From JBGSYN01 sp964412385 (lineage in GTDB: Bacteria; Pseudomonadota; Alphaproteobacteria; Geminicoccales; Geminicoccaceae), in the NCBI GenBank assembly GCA_964412385.1, contig CAYPOV010000018.1, positions 1 through 25,938 on the forward strand: 25,938 bases of DNA, read 5' to 3'. A model generated the notes under the pieces. That model was not told where the DNA came from. It saw only the letters and a list, made by a program, of their open reading frames with translations, and ran no database searches. The translations under genes and the position numbers were made by a program. Shown here piece after piece: positions 15,952 through 24,301 of this stretch. Numbering within the stretch: the first letter of the stretch is position 1; each line of letters begins with the position of its first letter.

Positions 15952-17526
15952 GTGTTGCGCATCCCGTGTTTGATCGCCTTTGCCTGCCTCGCCCTGAGTG
16001 CCTGCTCAAAAGAGCCCGATCGGAGCTTCACGATCCTCTCGGGGTCCGAGAACCGGCCGATCGAGCCGATTGTCCAAGCCTATTGCGAGGATGAAGGCTG
16101 GGACTGTCAGATCACCTATAATGGCTCCGTCGACATCAAATTGGCACTCGAACGATCCGAGTTTCCTTATGACGCTGTCTGGCCGGCACACCGCCGATGG
16201 ATCGAGTTGGGAGATCGCCAACGGCGCGTCAAACATGTAGAATCGATCGCCACGAGCCCGGTCGTTTTCGCCGTGCGCCGCTCGCTCGCCGAAGAGCTTG
16301 ACCTGATCGGCCGCGATGTCACCACACGCGAGATCCTGGAACTCGTCGAAACCGGTGAGCTCAGCTACATTGCAACCTCGGCGACACAGTCGAATAGCGG
16401 GTTTTCGTTCTACCTCGCGAGCCTGCAGTCGCTTGCCGGCGATCCCGAAGTGCTGACCGTCGAGATGCTGGAAAACGAGGTCACCCAAGCCGACGTAAAA
16501 ACGCTCTTGGCAGGCATTGCACGAACCTCCGGCAGCTCCAACTGGCTCAAGGATCTCTACCTCGACACCGCCCACACCGAGCGCTTCGATGCCATGGTCA
16601 ACTACGAGATGCTGATCATCGACGCCAATCGCCAGCTCGAATCTCAGGGCCTTGAGCCGCTCTATGCCATCTACCCCTCGGACGGTGTCGCCATTGCCGA
16701 CAGCCCCTTGGGCTACGTCGCTCATGAAGAGGATGAAGATAGCGAAGCCTTCTTCGTGGGGCTTCAGGACTATCTCTTGTCTGAGGACGTCCAAGATCGA
16801 CTTCTCGAGCTTGGCCGCCGCACTGGCTTTGGCGGGATTGCCGAAAACGCCGATCCTGAAACGTTCCGCATTGAATGGGGGATCGATGCCGCGTCCATGC
16901 CCAAAGAGATCCGATTTCCCACGACAGAGACGATCCAAGCGGCTTTAGCGCTTTATCAAGAAGCGCTACGCAAGCCGTCGCTGGTCGCTTTCTGCCTCGA
17001 TTTCTCGGGATCGATGAAGGGCGAGGGCGAAGCGGCCCTCAAGGAGGCCTTGGCAACGCTGTTCGATCCGGAAACGGCCAAACGTTGGATGTTGCAGCCG
17101 ACGCCCGATGATCTTTTCTTGGTCTTGCCGTTTTCCGATCGACTGTGGGGCCATGATTTTCTGGCGAGCCGCGGGCAGGACGCCCTCCAGGCGATCCCGC
17201 GTCACGTACGCATGCTTTCGCCGGGGGGCGGCACTAACATGTATGCTTGTGCCGGTGAGATGCTTCGCCAGATGGTCGAGCTTCCGGAACTGGCTACTCA
17301 TCAAGCCTCGATCGTGATGCTGACGGATGGGCGCTCAGAGGACTACTATGAGGACTATGAGAACGCGGTCCATGAAACCGGGCGCGAGCTGCCGATTTTC
17401 GGCATCACGTTTGGCAATGCCGAGCGTCAGCAACTTGAAGAGTTGGCGGCGCAAACCCATGCTCGCGTGTTCGACGGAACCAGCGATCTCGCCCAGGCGT
17501 TTCGCCATGTCCGTGGCTATCAATAA
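15952..17526 (+). CDS. Lipoprotein with periplasmic binding-protein domain fused to a von Willebrand A domain
   Basis: A 524-residue protein. The GTG start at 15952 is preferred because GGAG lies ten bases upstream and a lipoprotein signal begins at once, ending in the lipobox LSAC (Cys about residue 18). Residues 25-320 resemble a type 2 periplasmic binding protein: FTILSGSENRPIEPIVQAY, then DAVWPAHRRW, and the ligand-loop-like ATSATQSNSGFSFYLA. Residues 345-515 are a VWA domain with a complete MIDAS: DFSGS (Asp350), Thr428 in GGGTNMY, and Asp459 in LTDGRSED. MIDAS domains bind a divalent metal and a protein partner. No ABC permease or ATPase is adjacent. It leads a three-gene unit with an XpaC-like protein and a second binding protein. 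A sensor or assembly role is inferred. Confidence 0.85.
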   Translation: MLRIPCLIAFACLALSACSKEPDRSFTILSGSENRPIEPIVQAYCEDEGWDCQITYNGSVDIKLALERSEFPYDAVWPAHRRWIELGDRQRRVKHVESIATSPVVFAVRRSLAEELDLIGRDVTTREILELVETGELSYIATSATQSNSGFSFYLASLQSLAGDPEVLTVEMLENEVTQADVKTLLAGIARTSGSSNWLKDLYLDTAHTERFDAMVNYEMLIIDANRQLESQGLEPLYAIYPSDGVAIADSPLGYVAHEEDEDSEAFFVGLQDYLLSEDVQDRLLELGRRTGFGGIAENADPETFRIEWGIDAASMPKEIRFPTTETIQAALALYQEALRKPSLVAFCLDFSGSMKGEGEAALKEALATLFDPETAKRWMLQPTPDDLFLVLPFSDRLWGHDFLASRGQDALQAIPRHVRMLSPGGGTNMYACAGEMLRQMVELPELATHQASIVMLTDGRSEDYYEDYENAVHETGRELPIFGITFGNAERQQLEELAAQTHARVFDGTSDLAQAFRHVRGYQ

Positions 17527-17545
17527 CATCGAGGCGCGGGTCTGA

Positions 17546-18193
17546 ATGCTTCGCTGGCTGCGTGTACAGCGGCATGTCTTGGCTCCGATCGGCGGCGCTG
17601 TGGCTTTGCTCATTGTTGCTGTTGGTGTGGGCGCCGGACCGATGATCGGCATCATTGTCGGCGTGCTCATTTGGGCGGCCATGGAGTTGATGCTAACACC
17701 GCCACGGTTGATACCGAGGAATTTCGGCGATCTCTTGGGTGTGAACGCGGCGCAAATGCGTGCCGAGCTGGATCAGGCGGCAACAAGCTTGCGTGAGATT
17801 GAAGATGTCGCCCATGCGCTTCGCACGGAAGATGCACGAGCGCCGATCGAGAGGATCCTTGAAACGGCGCGAGGCTTAATCGACGAGGCGATCGCCGATC
17901 CTAAGACGTTTCGCGTGTCGCGTAAGGCCCTGCGCCGCTACCTCCCGCAAATCGAGGCGATCACCAAACAACTTCTGCAGCTTCAGGGCCGGGGCAAGGC
18001 AGGCGAGGCGGCGATCGCCAAATCAATCCGGACATTGGAACAGACAGCCACGGTGTTTCAACGCTATGGCGAAGAGCTGGTCGAGCGTGACGCCCTCGAT
18101 CTCGATGTCCGCCTAAGCGTGCTTGCAGCTGAAGTCCGTAGCGAAGCCGCCTTCGATAAAATTCATCAGCATGGCCAGGAAAAGTCCTCATGA
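17546..18193 (+). CDS. XpaC-like membrane protein (5-bromo-4-chloroindolyl phosphate hydrolysis family)
   Basis: A 215-residue protein with two hydrophobic segments at the N-terminus (HVLAPIGGAVALLIVAVGVG and PMIGIIVGVLIWAAMELML) and a long helical cytoplasmic part with regularly spaced charged residues. The pattern of membrane hairpin, PPRL linker and helix bundle (LREIEDVAHALR, RYLPQIEAITKQLLQLQGRG, TLEQTATVFQRYGEELVER) fits the XpaC family, whose function is poorly known. XpaC is often found beside TelA-type toxic-anion resistance proteins, but no TelA is in this window. The start is 20 bases after the previous stop with GAGG-type spacing, and its stop overlaps the next start as ATGA. Confidence 0.72.
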   Translation: MLRWLRVQRHVLAPIGGAVALLIVAVGVGAGPMIGIIVGVLIWAAMELMLTPPRLIPRNFGDLLGVNAAQMRAELDQAATSLREIEDVAHALRTEDARAPIERILETARGLIDEAIADPKTFRVSRKALRRYLPQIEAITKQLLQLQGRGKAGEAAIAKSIRTLEQTATVFQRYGEELVERDALDLDVRLSVLAAEVRSEAAFDKIHQHGQEKSS

Positions 18194-19305
18194 AACGTGT
18201 CTTAGGGTTCAGCCTCTTCGCGCTGGCCATCATGATCGCCATTTTCTGGGCGATCTGGCCCGAGGAGGGTGATGATCCGCTGTTGGCCCTGCTCTTCGGT
18301 GATCGTCCCAGCCAAGTGGATGTCTTAGCCTATGCAGGCGGTGAGAAGATCCCCTTTCTCGAAAACCCCAAGATAAAAGAGATCCTCGAGGATCGCTACG
18401 GCATCAATCTCGACGCACGCAAGGCCGGCTCGATCGAGATGGTGCAGAGCCCGGATATCTTGGCCCATGAGCCTGATGTGCTCTGGCCGGCAAGCCAGCT
18501 CGCGGCCGACTTGGCCAAAGCCAGCGGTCTCAATCCCATTATCGATGAAATCATCTTCAACAGTCCGATTGTCTTCTACACCTGGTCGCCTGTGGCCGAA
18601 GCGCTGGTCAAAGCAGGGTTGGCGCGGCCGATCGAGAATAGCACCACGACCTATGCAGTCGACAGTGCTGCCCTTCTCGAGATCATTCAAGAGCGGCAAG
18701 AATGGGGCGATTTCGGACTCGATCTCCATGGCACCGTGATGTTGTTCGCAACCGATCCGACACGGTCCAATTCCGGCAATCAAACGGCAGCCCTTTTGCT
18801 GACCTTGATCGCAAGCAGCGATGACAGCCAAGCAGATCCGGCCCAATCGGTGGCCGGCATCTTCGAGCGCATGGGCTATCTCGAGCACAGCTCGGGCGAT
18901 ATTTTCGAGCAGTTTCTGCGGATCGGTCTCGGCGGTAAGCCGATCGTTGCGGGCTATGAGAACCAGCTCGTGGAATTCGTTCTGGCTGACCCGGAACGCT
19001 ACGAAAAACTCGCCGAACGTGATGTCTTTCCGGTGATCATGTATCCCGAGCCCACCGTCATCTCGAGCCATGTCGCACTGGCACTGACGGAAGAAGGACG
19101 GCGGCTCGTGGAGGCCCTGGAAGATCCAGAGTTGCAAAACCTCGCCTGGTCAGAACACGGTTTTCGCTCGGGTCTGGCCGACACCAATGATCCTGCGCTC
19201 TTGCCGATCCAAGGTGTGCCGTCCCAAGTCACCAAGATCGTGCCCATTCCACCCCGCCGTGAGGTCGAGCACCTGCTTTCCGTCCTCGGCGGCGGCGCGA
19301 GTTGA
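18190..19305 (+). CDS. Membrane-anchored periplasmic binding-protein-like protein
   Basis: A 371-residue protein with one N-terminal hydrophobic helix (LGFSLFALAIMIAIFWAIW) and no lipobox or obvious cleavage site, so it is probably anchored facing the periplasm. The rest resembles a type 2 binding protein: VDVLAYAGGEKIPFLENP, PDVLWPASQLAADLA, SPIVFYTWSPVAEALVKAG, ATDPTRSNSGNQTAALLL and IVAGYENQLVEFVL. The DVLWPA and T-x-SNSG segments match those in the lipoprotein two genes upstream, so the two are distant paralogues. It overlaps the XpaC-like gene by four bases. The ligand is unknown. With no transporter genes nearby it may act as a sensor or receptor. Confidence 0.8.
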   Translation: MKRVLGFSLFALAIMIAIFWAIWPEEGDDPLLALLFGDRPSQVDVLAYAGGEKIPFLENPKIKEILEDRYGINLDARKAGSIEMVQSPDILAHEPDVLWPASQLAADLAKASGLNPIIDEIIFNSPIVFYTWSPVAEALVKAGLARPIENSTTTYAVDSAALLEIIQERQEWGDFGLDLHGTVMLFATDPTRSNSGNQTAALLLTLIASSDDSQADPAQSVAGIFERMGYLEHSSGDIFEQFLRIGLGGKPIVAGYENQLVEFVLADPERYEKLAERDVFPVIMYPEPTVISSHVALALTEEGRRLVEALEDPELQNLAWSEHGFRSGLADTNDPALLPIQGVPSQVTKIVPIPPRREVEHLLSVLGGGAS

Positions 19306-19333
19306 ACAGAGATTACGTCCTTCGGGAGCAACA

Positions 19334-20206
19334 ATGCCGGAAGTCGTTTGTATTGCCAAAGTCGAGAATGAGCTTGGCGAAGGCGTTATCTGGAACGTCG
19401 AAGAGAAAGCGCTTTATTGGGTCGACGCATTCGGTAAGCTGATCCAACGCTATCGGCCCTTGGATGGCGCTGTTGATCGCTGGCCCGTGCCCGAGGAAAT
19501 CGGCTCGCTGGTTTTCCGCAAGAAGGGCGGTATTGTCGCCGGTATGCGTTCCGGATTCCGTGCCCTCGACCTCGATCGCGGAACCGACGAACTCTTGGTG
19601 GATCCACAGCCCGGCGATGATATTCTCTTGAACGATGGCAAGTGTGACCGCATGGGCCGCTACTGGTGCGGCACCATCGTCATGACCCTCGATCGCCCTG
19701 ATGGGATTCTGTGGCGGCTCGATCCGGATCTGAGCTGCCACGCCATGGATCATGGGATCATGGTCTCCAATGGCATTGCCTGGAGCCCCGACGACAAGGT
19801 GATGTATTTCGCCGACACGCGCGCTGAGAAGGTCTATGCATACGATTTCGACCTTGCTGCCGGGACGATCGCCAGTCGCCGTGTGTTCTTGGATACCACC
19901 GAACTTCTTGGCCGCGTTGATGGTGCTACGGTCGACGCCGAGGGCTTTTATTGGTGTGCGATGGTGCATGGCGGCGCCATCCACCGCTATGCACCGGACG
20001 GCAGGCTTGATCGCGTCATCGAGCTTCCGGTCAAGCATCCCACCATGTGCACCTTCGGCGGTGATGATCTGGGCACACTTTATGTCGTGACGGCGGCCCG
20101 CTTTCTCAGTGCCGAGGAGCGAGCTTCGACACCGGAAGCGGGAGCACTATTCGCCATCCATGATGTTGGAGCGAAAGGTCTGCCTGAGCCATTGTTCGCT
20201 GGTTAG
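19334..20206 (+). CDS. SMP-30/gluconolactonase/LRE family protein
   Basis: A 290-residue six-bladed beta-propeller lactonase. Start ATG 19334 follows GGGAG at 19325-19329. Expected metal ligands are visible: Glu in ELGEGVIWN (about residue 15), Asn in MVSNGIAWSPDDK, and Asp in RVDGATVDAEGFYW. The substrate-side NDGKCDRMGRYWCG segment is also present. The family hydrolyses sugar lactones such as gluconolactone. The gene lies 28 bases after the binding-protein gene on the same strand and runs convergently into dctM with overlapping stops. It may therefore belong to the upstream unit by position but to the TRAP catabolic locus by function. Confidence 0.9.
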   Translation: MPEVVCIAKVENELGEGVIWNVEEKALYWVDAFGKLIQRYRPLDGAVDRWPVPEEIGSLVFRKKGGIVAGMRSGFRALDLDRGTDELLVDPQPGDDILLNDGKCDRMGRYWCGTIVMTLDRPDGILWRLDPDLSCHAMDHGIMVSNGIAWSPDDKVMYFADTRAEKVYAYDFDLAAGTIASRRVFLDTTELLGRVDGATVDAEGFYWCAMVHGGAIHRYAPDGRLDRVIELPVKHPTMCTFGGDDLGTLYVVTAARFLSAEERASTPEAGALFAIHDVGAKGLPEPLFAG

Positions 20207-21477
20207 TCCAGCAAGAGACGTGGCAAGAACAGCGAAATTTCGGGGAACACAATAATAGCGGCGAGCCCCGCCAATAGTGCCAACAAGAAGGGCAGAACCG
20301 CGATCGAGATTTGCTCGAGACTGATATTGGCCTGCTTCATCGCCACATAAAGATTGCCGCCGACAGGCGGGGTCAAGAAGCCGATCTCGCAACAGACGAC
20401 GAAGATGACACCGAAATGGACGGGATCGATGCCGAGCTCCCGAATCAGCGGCATGAAGACCGGTGTTAGGATAATAATCTGAGCTAAAGTCTCCATGAAG
20501 GTGCCAATGACGATCAAGAAGCCGGCAATCAGAAAAAGGATCGTGGTTGGATCGTCGGAGATCGCGCCCAGGCTTTCCGCCACGGTCACGGGAATGCGAT
20601 AGAGGGTCAAAAGCCGCCCGAAGCTCAAGGCCACGCCGACGATAATGATCACGGTGCCGGTCACCATCGCGGTATCCCGTAAGGCGCCGACAAAAGCCCG
20701 CAAGGTGAGCGAGCGATAAATCAACACACTGACAAAGAAGGCATAAAAGACGGCAACAGCCGAGGCCTCGACGGGCGTGAAAACGCCGCCATAAATCCCG
20801 CCCAACACGATTACGGGTGCCAAGAGCGCCCATTTGCCCTCCCAGGCGGTTCGCCCGACGCGGGAGGCAGTGAATGCATCGCCGGTGCCGGCATAGCCAT
20901 AACGCTTCGAGATGGTCCAGGCAGCCAAGATCATGATGGCCGCAATGAAGAGGCCAGGAATAAAGCCCGCGACGAACAAGCGTGTGATCGAGGTGTTGGA
21001 AACAACGCCATAGATGATCATCGGATTGCTCGGCGGGATCAGGATGCCCAAAGTGCCGCCCGAGGCTACCACGGCCGCTCCGAACGCGCGGCCATAGCCG
21101 TTCTTGAGCATTCCCGGAAGCATGATGCCACCGATGGCAGCCACCGTTGCAGGGCCCGATCCGCTGATGGCGGCAAAGAAGGCGCAGGCCAGGATCGTGA
21201 CGATGGCAAGCCCGCCGCTGGCACGGCCGACGAGGCTTGTGGCAAAGGCGACGATGCGGTCGGTGATCCCGCCCGCACCCATGATGGCACCCGCCAGAAT
21301 AAAGCCCGTGACAGCGATCAGCGGAAATTGGTCGACGCCAGTATAAAGCGTTTGAACGACCATGGTGAGCGGAATGCCACCTTCCACCATGATCGGAATA
21401 AGCGTCGCGAGCCCGATCGTAGCGATGATCGGAACACCGATAATCAGACAAACGATAAAAACGACTATAAGCGTCAT
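20203..21477 (-). CDS. dctM: TRAP transporter large permease (DctM)
   Basis: The 424-residue inner-membrane subunit that couples sodium-driven uptake to the periplasmic receptor. It is hydrophobic throughout, with about twelve helices. DctM family features include VDQFPLIAVTGFILAGAIMGAGGI, FFAAISGSGPATVAAIGGIMLPGMLKNGYG, GGTLGILIPPSNPMIIYG, and FFEEIGFLTPPVGGNLYV-like sequence near the C-terminus. It follows dctQ by 12 bases, consistent with coupled translation. Its stop overlaps that of the convergent lactonase gene. The substrate is probably an organic or sugar acid, judging by the family and neighbours. Confidence 0.94.
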   Translation of the reverse strand: MTLIVVFIVCLIIGVPIIATIGLATLIPIMVEGGIPLTMVVQTLYTGVDQFPLIAVTGFILAGAIMGAGGITDRIVAFATSLVGRASGGLAIVTILACAFFAAISGSGPATVAAIGGIMLPGMLKNGYGRAFGAAVVASGGTLGILIPPSNPMIIYGVVSNTSITRLFVAGFIPGLFIAAIMILAAWTISKRYGYAGTGDAFTASRVGRTAWEGKWALLAPVIVLGGIYGGVFTPVEASAVAVFYAFFVSVLIYRSLTLRAFVGALRDTAMVTGTVIIIVGVALSFGRLLTLYRIPVTVAESLGAISDDPTTILFLIAGFLIVIGTFMETLAQIIILTPVFMPLIRELGIDPVHFGVIFVVCCEIGFLTPPVGGNLYVAMKQANISLEQISIAVLPFLLALLAGLAAIIVFPEISLFLPRLLLD

Positions 21478-21489
21478 CGGCTGCCGGGT

Positions 21490-22002
21490 TCAGGCTTCAT
21501 GGTGAGTGGGTTGCGAAGGACGATTTCCCCAGCCAAGCCACCAACGCACATAGAGCTGGATCAGCCTCAAACTCATGCCGGCAAAGCCGATGGCGACAAT
21601 CAATTGGATCCAGAAGACATCGATGGGAATGGCGCCTGAGGCCTGGGGAAAGCGCCAGCTCACCTCGAAAAACTCCCAGGCATAAAGGAGCACCGCGAGA
21701 TTGAAGAACAGCCATAGTGCATCGGCGAGCATAACGACGCCGTGGCGGATGACGCCTTCCGGCAAGACGAGAATGAAACTGGTCACGCGAATATGCCCTT
21801 CGCGCTGAACCGCCATGCTGGCGCCGAAATAGGCAAACCAGACGAAGCACAGCCGGGTCACCTCCTCGTGCCAGCTTATGCTCATGCCGAAAACATAGCG
21901 TAGCACGACTTGTGCCCCCAACAGGATCATGAGGCCGCAAAGGAGGAGGCCGCACACGACCTCCTCGAAATAGTGGTCGATCCAGCGAATGATGAGGCGC
22001 AC
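21490..22002 (-). CDS. dctQ: TRAP transporter small permease (DctQ)
   Basis: A 170-residue four-helix membrane protein of the DctQ family: CGLLLCGLMILLGAQVVLRYVFG, then SWHEEVTRLCFVWFAYFGAS (the conserved W-EE-R and FVW motif), GHIRVTSF, and two further helices (ADALWLFFNLAVLLYAWEFF and QLIVAIGFAGMSLRLIQLYV). It forms a complex with the large permease. It lies between dctP, 29 bases upstream, and dctM in the usual P-Q-M order. Confidence 0.93.
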   Translation of the reverse strand: MRLIIRWIDHYFEEVVCGLLLCGLMILLGAQVVLRYVFGMSISWHEEVTRLCFVWFAYFGASMAVQREGHIRVTSFILVLPEGVIRHGVVMLADALWLFFNLAVLLYAWEFFEVSWRFPQASGAIPIDVFWIQLIVAIGFAGMSLRLIQLYVRWWLGWGNRPSQPTHHEA

Positions 22003-22031
22003 GCGCTCGCGCCGCTAACCGAAACTGTCGC

Positions 22032-23069
22032 TTATGGCTGCGGCAGTAATTCCTGGCAGGTCGCGGTCGCCTCTTGCACGGCTGCCATCACCGTCTCGCC
22101 GGCCGCAGCATCACCGTCGCCCAGAAACTCGTATTGATCCGGCCAGATCGAGCGGCCGCGCTCGAGCCACTCATCATAGTCGCTTGGCTTGCCCGAGAAG
22201 GTGATGCCATGCTGGGTTTCCAAAAGCTCAAGCTTGGCTTTGACATCGGGTTCGTAATAGCCGCGGAACCAGAACATGGCGTCATTGCCGGCCCTGACGA
22301 CAGCCTCTTGAAGCTCCGGCGGCAGGCCTTGGAACCATTCTTCCGAAACGATCACGCCTGCAGCCTGGAAAAAATGCTGGCTGTCGGTGACATAGTCCTG
22401 CACCTCGTGGAACTTGACGGACAAGAGCACGTCATAGGGGTTTTCCTGACCGTCGATGACCTTTTGCTGAAGCGCATTGAAGACCTCGCCCCAGGCCATC
22501 GGCACGGGATCGATGCCGAAGCTCTGAAAGGTTGCGACCATCACGGGGTTGTTCGGCACGCGGATCTTCAAGCCCTGAAGATCATCGAGGCTGGTCACTT
22601 CGCGCCGGGAATTAGTGAGATTGCGGAAACCGGCATCGAGCACGGAGAGGATTCGAATCCCAGCATCTTCCGTCGCCCACTCGTTGAGCTGCGGAAACAT
22701 CTCATCGATCACGCAGCGGGCTTCGTCGATTGAGGTGAAGACGAAGGGCATCACGAAGAGGCCCAGGGGCTTGGCAAACACGCTGACATTGCTGAAGCTG
22801 ACGAGCGCTGCTTCTTGTGTGCCGATCTGTGTGCCACGGACCATTTCCTGCTCGTCGCCGAGCTGAAAGGCCGGAAAGATCACGACATCGATCTGGCCAT
22901 CGGAATAGCGTTCGACCAGCTTCTCGAACTCCAAGGCATAAGCATGGAACAGCGAGGCTTCCCTATCGGCGTCATTGGTGTGGCCGAGCTTGAGTTCATA
23001 ATCGGCTGCATGAGCGCTGGCACCGAATAACGCCGATGACAGGGCCGCCGCCATCAAAGTTGTTCGCAT
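22032..23069 (-). CDS. dctP: TRAP transporter substrate-binding protein (DctP)
   Basis: The 345-residue periplasmic receptor of the TRAP system. It begins with a Sec signal peptide (TTLMAAALSSALFGASAHAA, cleavage after about residue 21). The mature part starts YELKLGHTNDAD and has GQIDVVIFPAFQLGDEQEMV, the LLxFP-like core, LQGLKIRVPNNPVM with the carboxylate-binding Arg, and GQENPYDVLLSVKFHEVQDYV. These are family signatures for organic-acid receptors. ATG 23067-23069 follows a GGGGAG ribosome-binding site. A GTTAACCTAA element lies about 30 bases upstream and could be regulatory. Confidence 0.94.
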   Translation of the reverse strand: MRTTLMAAALSSALFGASAHAADYELKLGHTNDADREASLFHAYALEFEKLVERYSDGQIDVVIFPAFQLGDEQEMVRGTQIGTQEAALVSFSNVSVFAKPLGLFVMPFVFTSIDEARCVIDEMFPQLNEWATEDAGIRILSVLDAGFRNLTNSRREVTSLDDLQGLKIRVPNNPVMVATFQSFGIDPVPMAWGEVFNALQQKVIDGQENPYDVLLSVKFHEVQDYVTDSQHFFQAAGVIVSEEWFQGLPPELQEAVVRAGNDAMFWFRGYYEPDVKAKLELLETQHGITFSGKPSDYDEWLERGRSIWPDQYEFLGDGDAAAGETVMAAVQEATATCQELLPQP

Positions 23070-23097
23070 GATAGTCTCCCCTTTTCCCTCTGATAGA

Positions 23098-23107
23098 GTT
23101 AACCTAA
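23098..23107. promoter_or_regulatory. Possible operator upstream of dctP
   Basis: The sequence around GTTAACCTAA in the 48-base gap between the Gfo/Idh gene and dctP shares the ACCTAA half-site with the perfect repeat at 24269-24282. It includes a GTTAAC palindrome. It may be a binding site for a local regulator that also controls the divergent promoter at 24237-24301. No regulator gene is in the window. Low confidence. Confidence 0.25.
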
Positions 23108-23117
23108 TGGAGCGGCT

Positions 23118-24236
23118 CTAGAAGGCCAAGGCCTGTTCGCGTGTGATGATGACCCCGTCATCGAGTGCTGTTTGGGTGGCAAGCGCGATCAAGAGGCTTT
23201 CCATGCCCGCTTCGGCCTCTTCTTCATTGATCCGCGCACCACTTCGCACGATCTCGGCAAAGCGCCGGTGCATGACATCGAAGCCGAGATGCCCCTGATG
23301 GGCGTGATTCGGATCGATCACCGTCTCGGTCCGCGCCTTGTCCGGGCCATTGTGGAGGACAAAACGGCCGGCCCCCTCGGTATCGCCCGAGAGCTTGCCT
23401 TCGGTGCCGACAAGCCCGAACACGTTATGCTGGGGCTGGTCTGTGAAATAGGTGAAGTTGATGGTGGCGCGAACATCGTTCTCATATTCGATCATCGAGA
23501 CGGCGTTGTCGGCGAAGGTCTGAATGTCTTTGTGGACATCGAGCCCGCCGAATGCGGCAACACGCCGGAAACGGACATCCTTGTTCCAATAGCGGAAGAG
23601 ATCAAACCAATGACAGATCTCGGCGATATAGGCACCGCCCGAATTGGCGACATCGCGATAATTGGCGCGGAACGGCATGCGGAAGGCGTTCCACCACATC
23701 AGCCGTAGATCGCCCAACGCACCCGAGTCGAGTGCTGCTTTGATGCGCATGCTCATCGGTGCCTGGCGGAATTCGAACCCCAGCATGAATGTGGTGGAAG
23801 CGGCACGGACGGTCGCCTCGAGCTTGCGCGCCTGCTCCAGTGTTCGAGCGAATGGTTTGGCGGCGAGTACATGTTTGCCTGTCTCGAGTGCTGCCATGGC
23901 GAATTCGGCGTTGAGCCGGATCGGCGGTGCCAAGATCACCGCCTCGAGATCGGGCTGTGCCAGAAGTCGCTGGTAGTCGTGGTGAAACGGCACGGCTGTG
24001 AAATCGCAATGACGGCGGCAATCGGCGATCAGCTCTTCGCGTGCCGCCGTGAAGGTGACGCTGTCCAGCGGTCCTCTGATCGGCTCCCCGCAGAGATAGC
24101 GATAGCCTTCATCGGTGCCGCTGCATAACCCCGCCAATTGGTAAGCAGGGTTGCGGACGACCTCGTGAACACAAGCCATGCCGTGGCGCAGGCCGACGAC
24201 ACCGACGCGGAGGGGATCAATGTTCGCAGGTTCCAA
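23118..24236 (-). CDS. Gfo/Idh/MocA family oxidoreductase
   Basis: A 372-residue NAD(P)-dependent sugar or inositol-type dehydrogenase. The N-terminal Rossmann fold starts LRVGVVGLRHGMACVHEV, a variant of the usual GxGxxG with Arg-His in the loop. The family motif EKP appears as AAKPFARTLEQA, so the Glu is replaced by Ala but the catalytic Lys is kept. The C-terminal domain has SGGAYIAEICHWFDLFRYW, the H-x-x-D-type active-site helix. It lies upstream of dctP in the same direction, 48 bases away, and likely acts on the imported compound. The exact substrate cannot be named. Confidence 0.9.
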   Translation of the reverse strand: MEPANIDPLRVGVVGLRHGMACVHEVVRNPAYQLAGLCSGTDEGYRYLCGEPIRGPLDSVTFTAAREELIADCRRHCDFTAVPFHHDYQRLLAQPDLEAVILAPPIRLNAEFAMAALETGKHVLAAKPFARTLEQARKLEATVRAASTTFMLGFEFRQAPMSMRIKAALDSGALGDLRLMWWNAFRMPFRANYRDVANSGGAYIAEICHWFDLFRYWNKDVRFRRVAAFGGLDVHKDIQTFADNAVSMIEYENDVRATINFTYFTDQPQHNVFGLVGTEGKLSGDTEGAGRFVLHNGPDKARTETVIDPNHAHQGHLGFDVMHRRFAEIVRSGARINEEEAEAGMESLLIALATQTALDDGVIITREQALAF

Positions 24237-24268
24237 AGGATGCCTTCTGGTCTTCGATACGCTGATGC

Positions 24269-24282
24269 TGTTAGACCTAACA
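24269..24282. promoter_or_regulatory. Perfect inverted repeat in divergent promoter region
   Basis: TGTTAG-AC-CTAACA has two perfect six-base arms with a two-base centre. It lies in the 65 bases between the Gfo/Idh gene (minus strand) and the hydrolase gene (plus strand), 20 bases before the hydrolase start. Size and spacing fit a dimeric repressor site such as a GntR-type operator. The identity of the regulator is not known. Confidence 0.45.
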
Positions 24283-24301
24283 CCAGGGCGAAGGACATGT
24301 C

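Noticed and set aside
16006..16938. Open minus-strand frame of about 310 codons under the VWA lipoprotein gene
   Set aside because: No recognisable family, and the plus-strand gene has a lipobox and MIDAS residues.
20147..21451. Long minus-strand frame overlapping dctM, rich in His, Arg and Cys
   Set aside because: It is an alternative frame of dctM; its composition is typical of a shadow and dctM itself has clear membrane helices and motifs.
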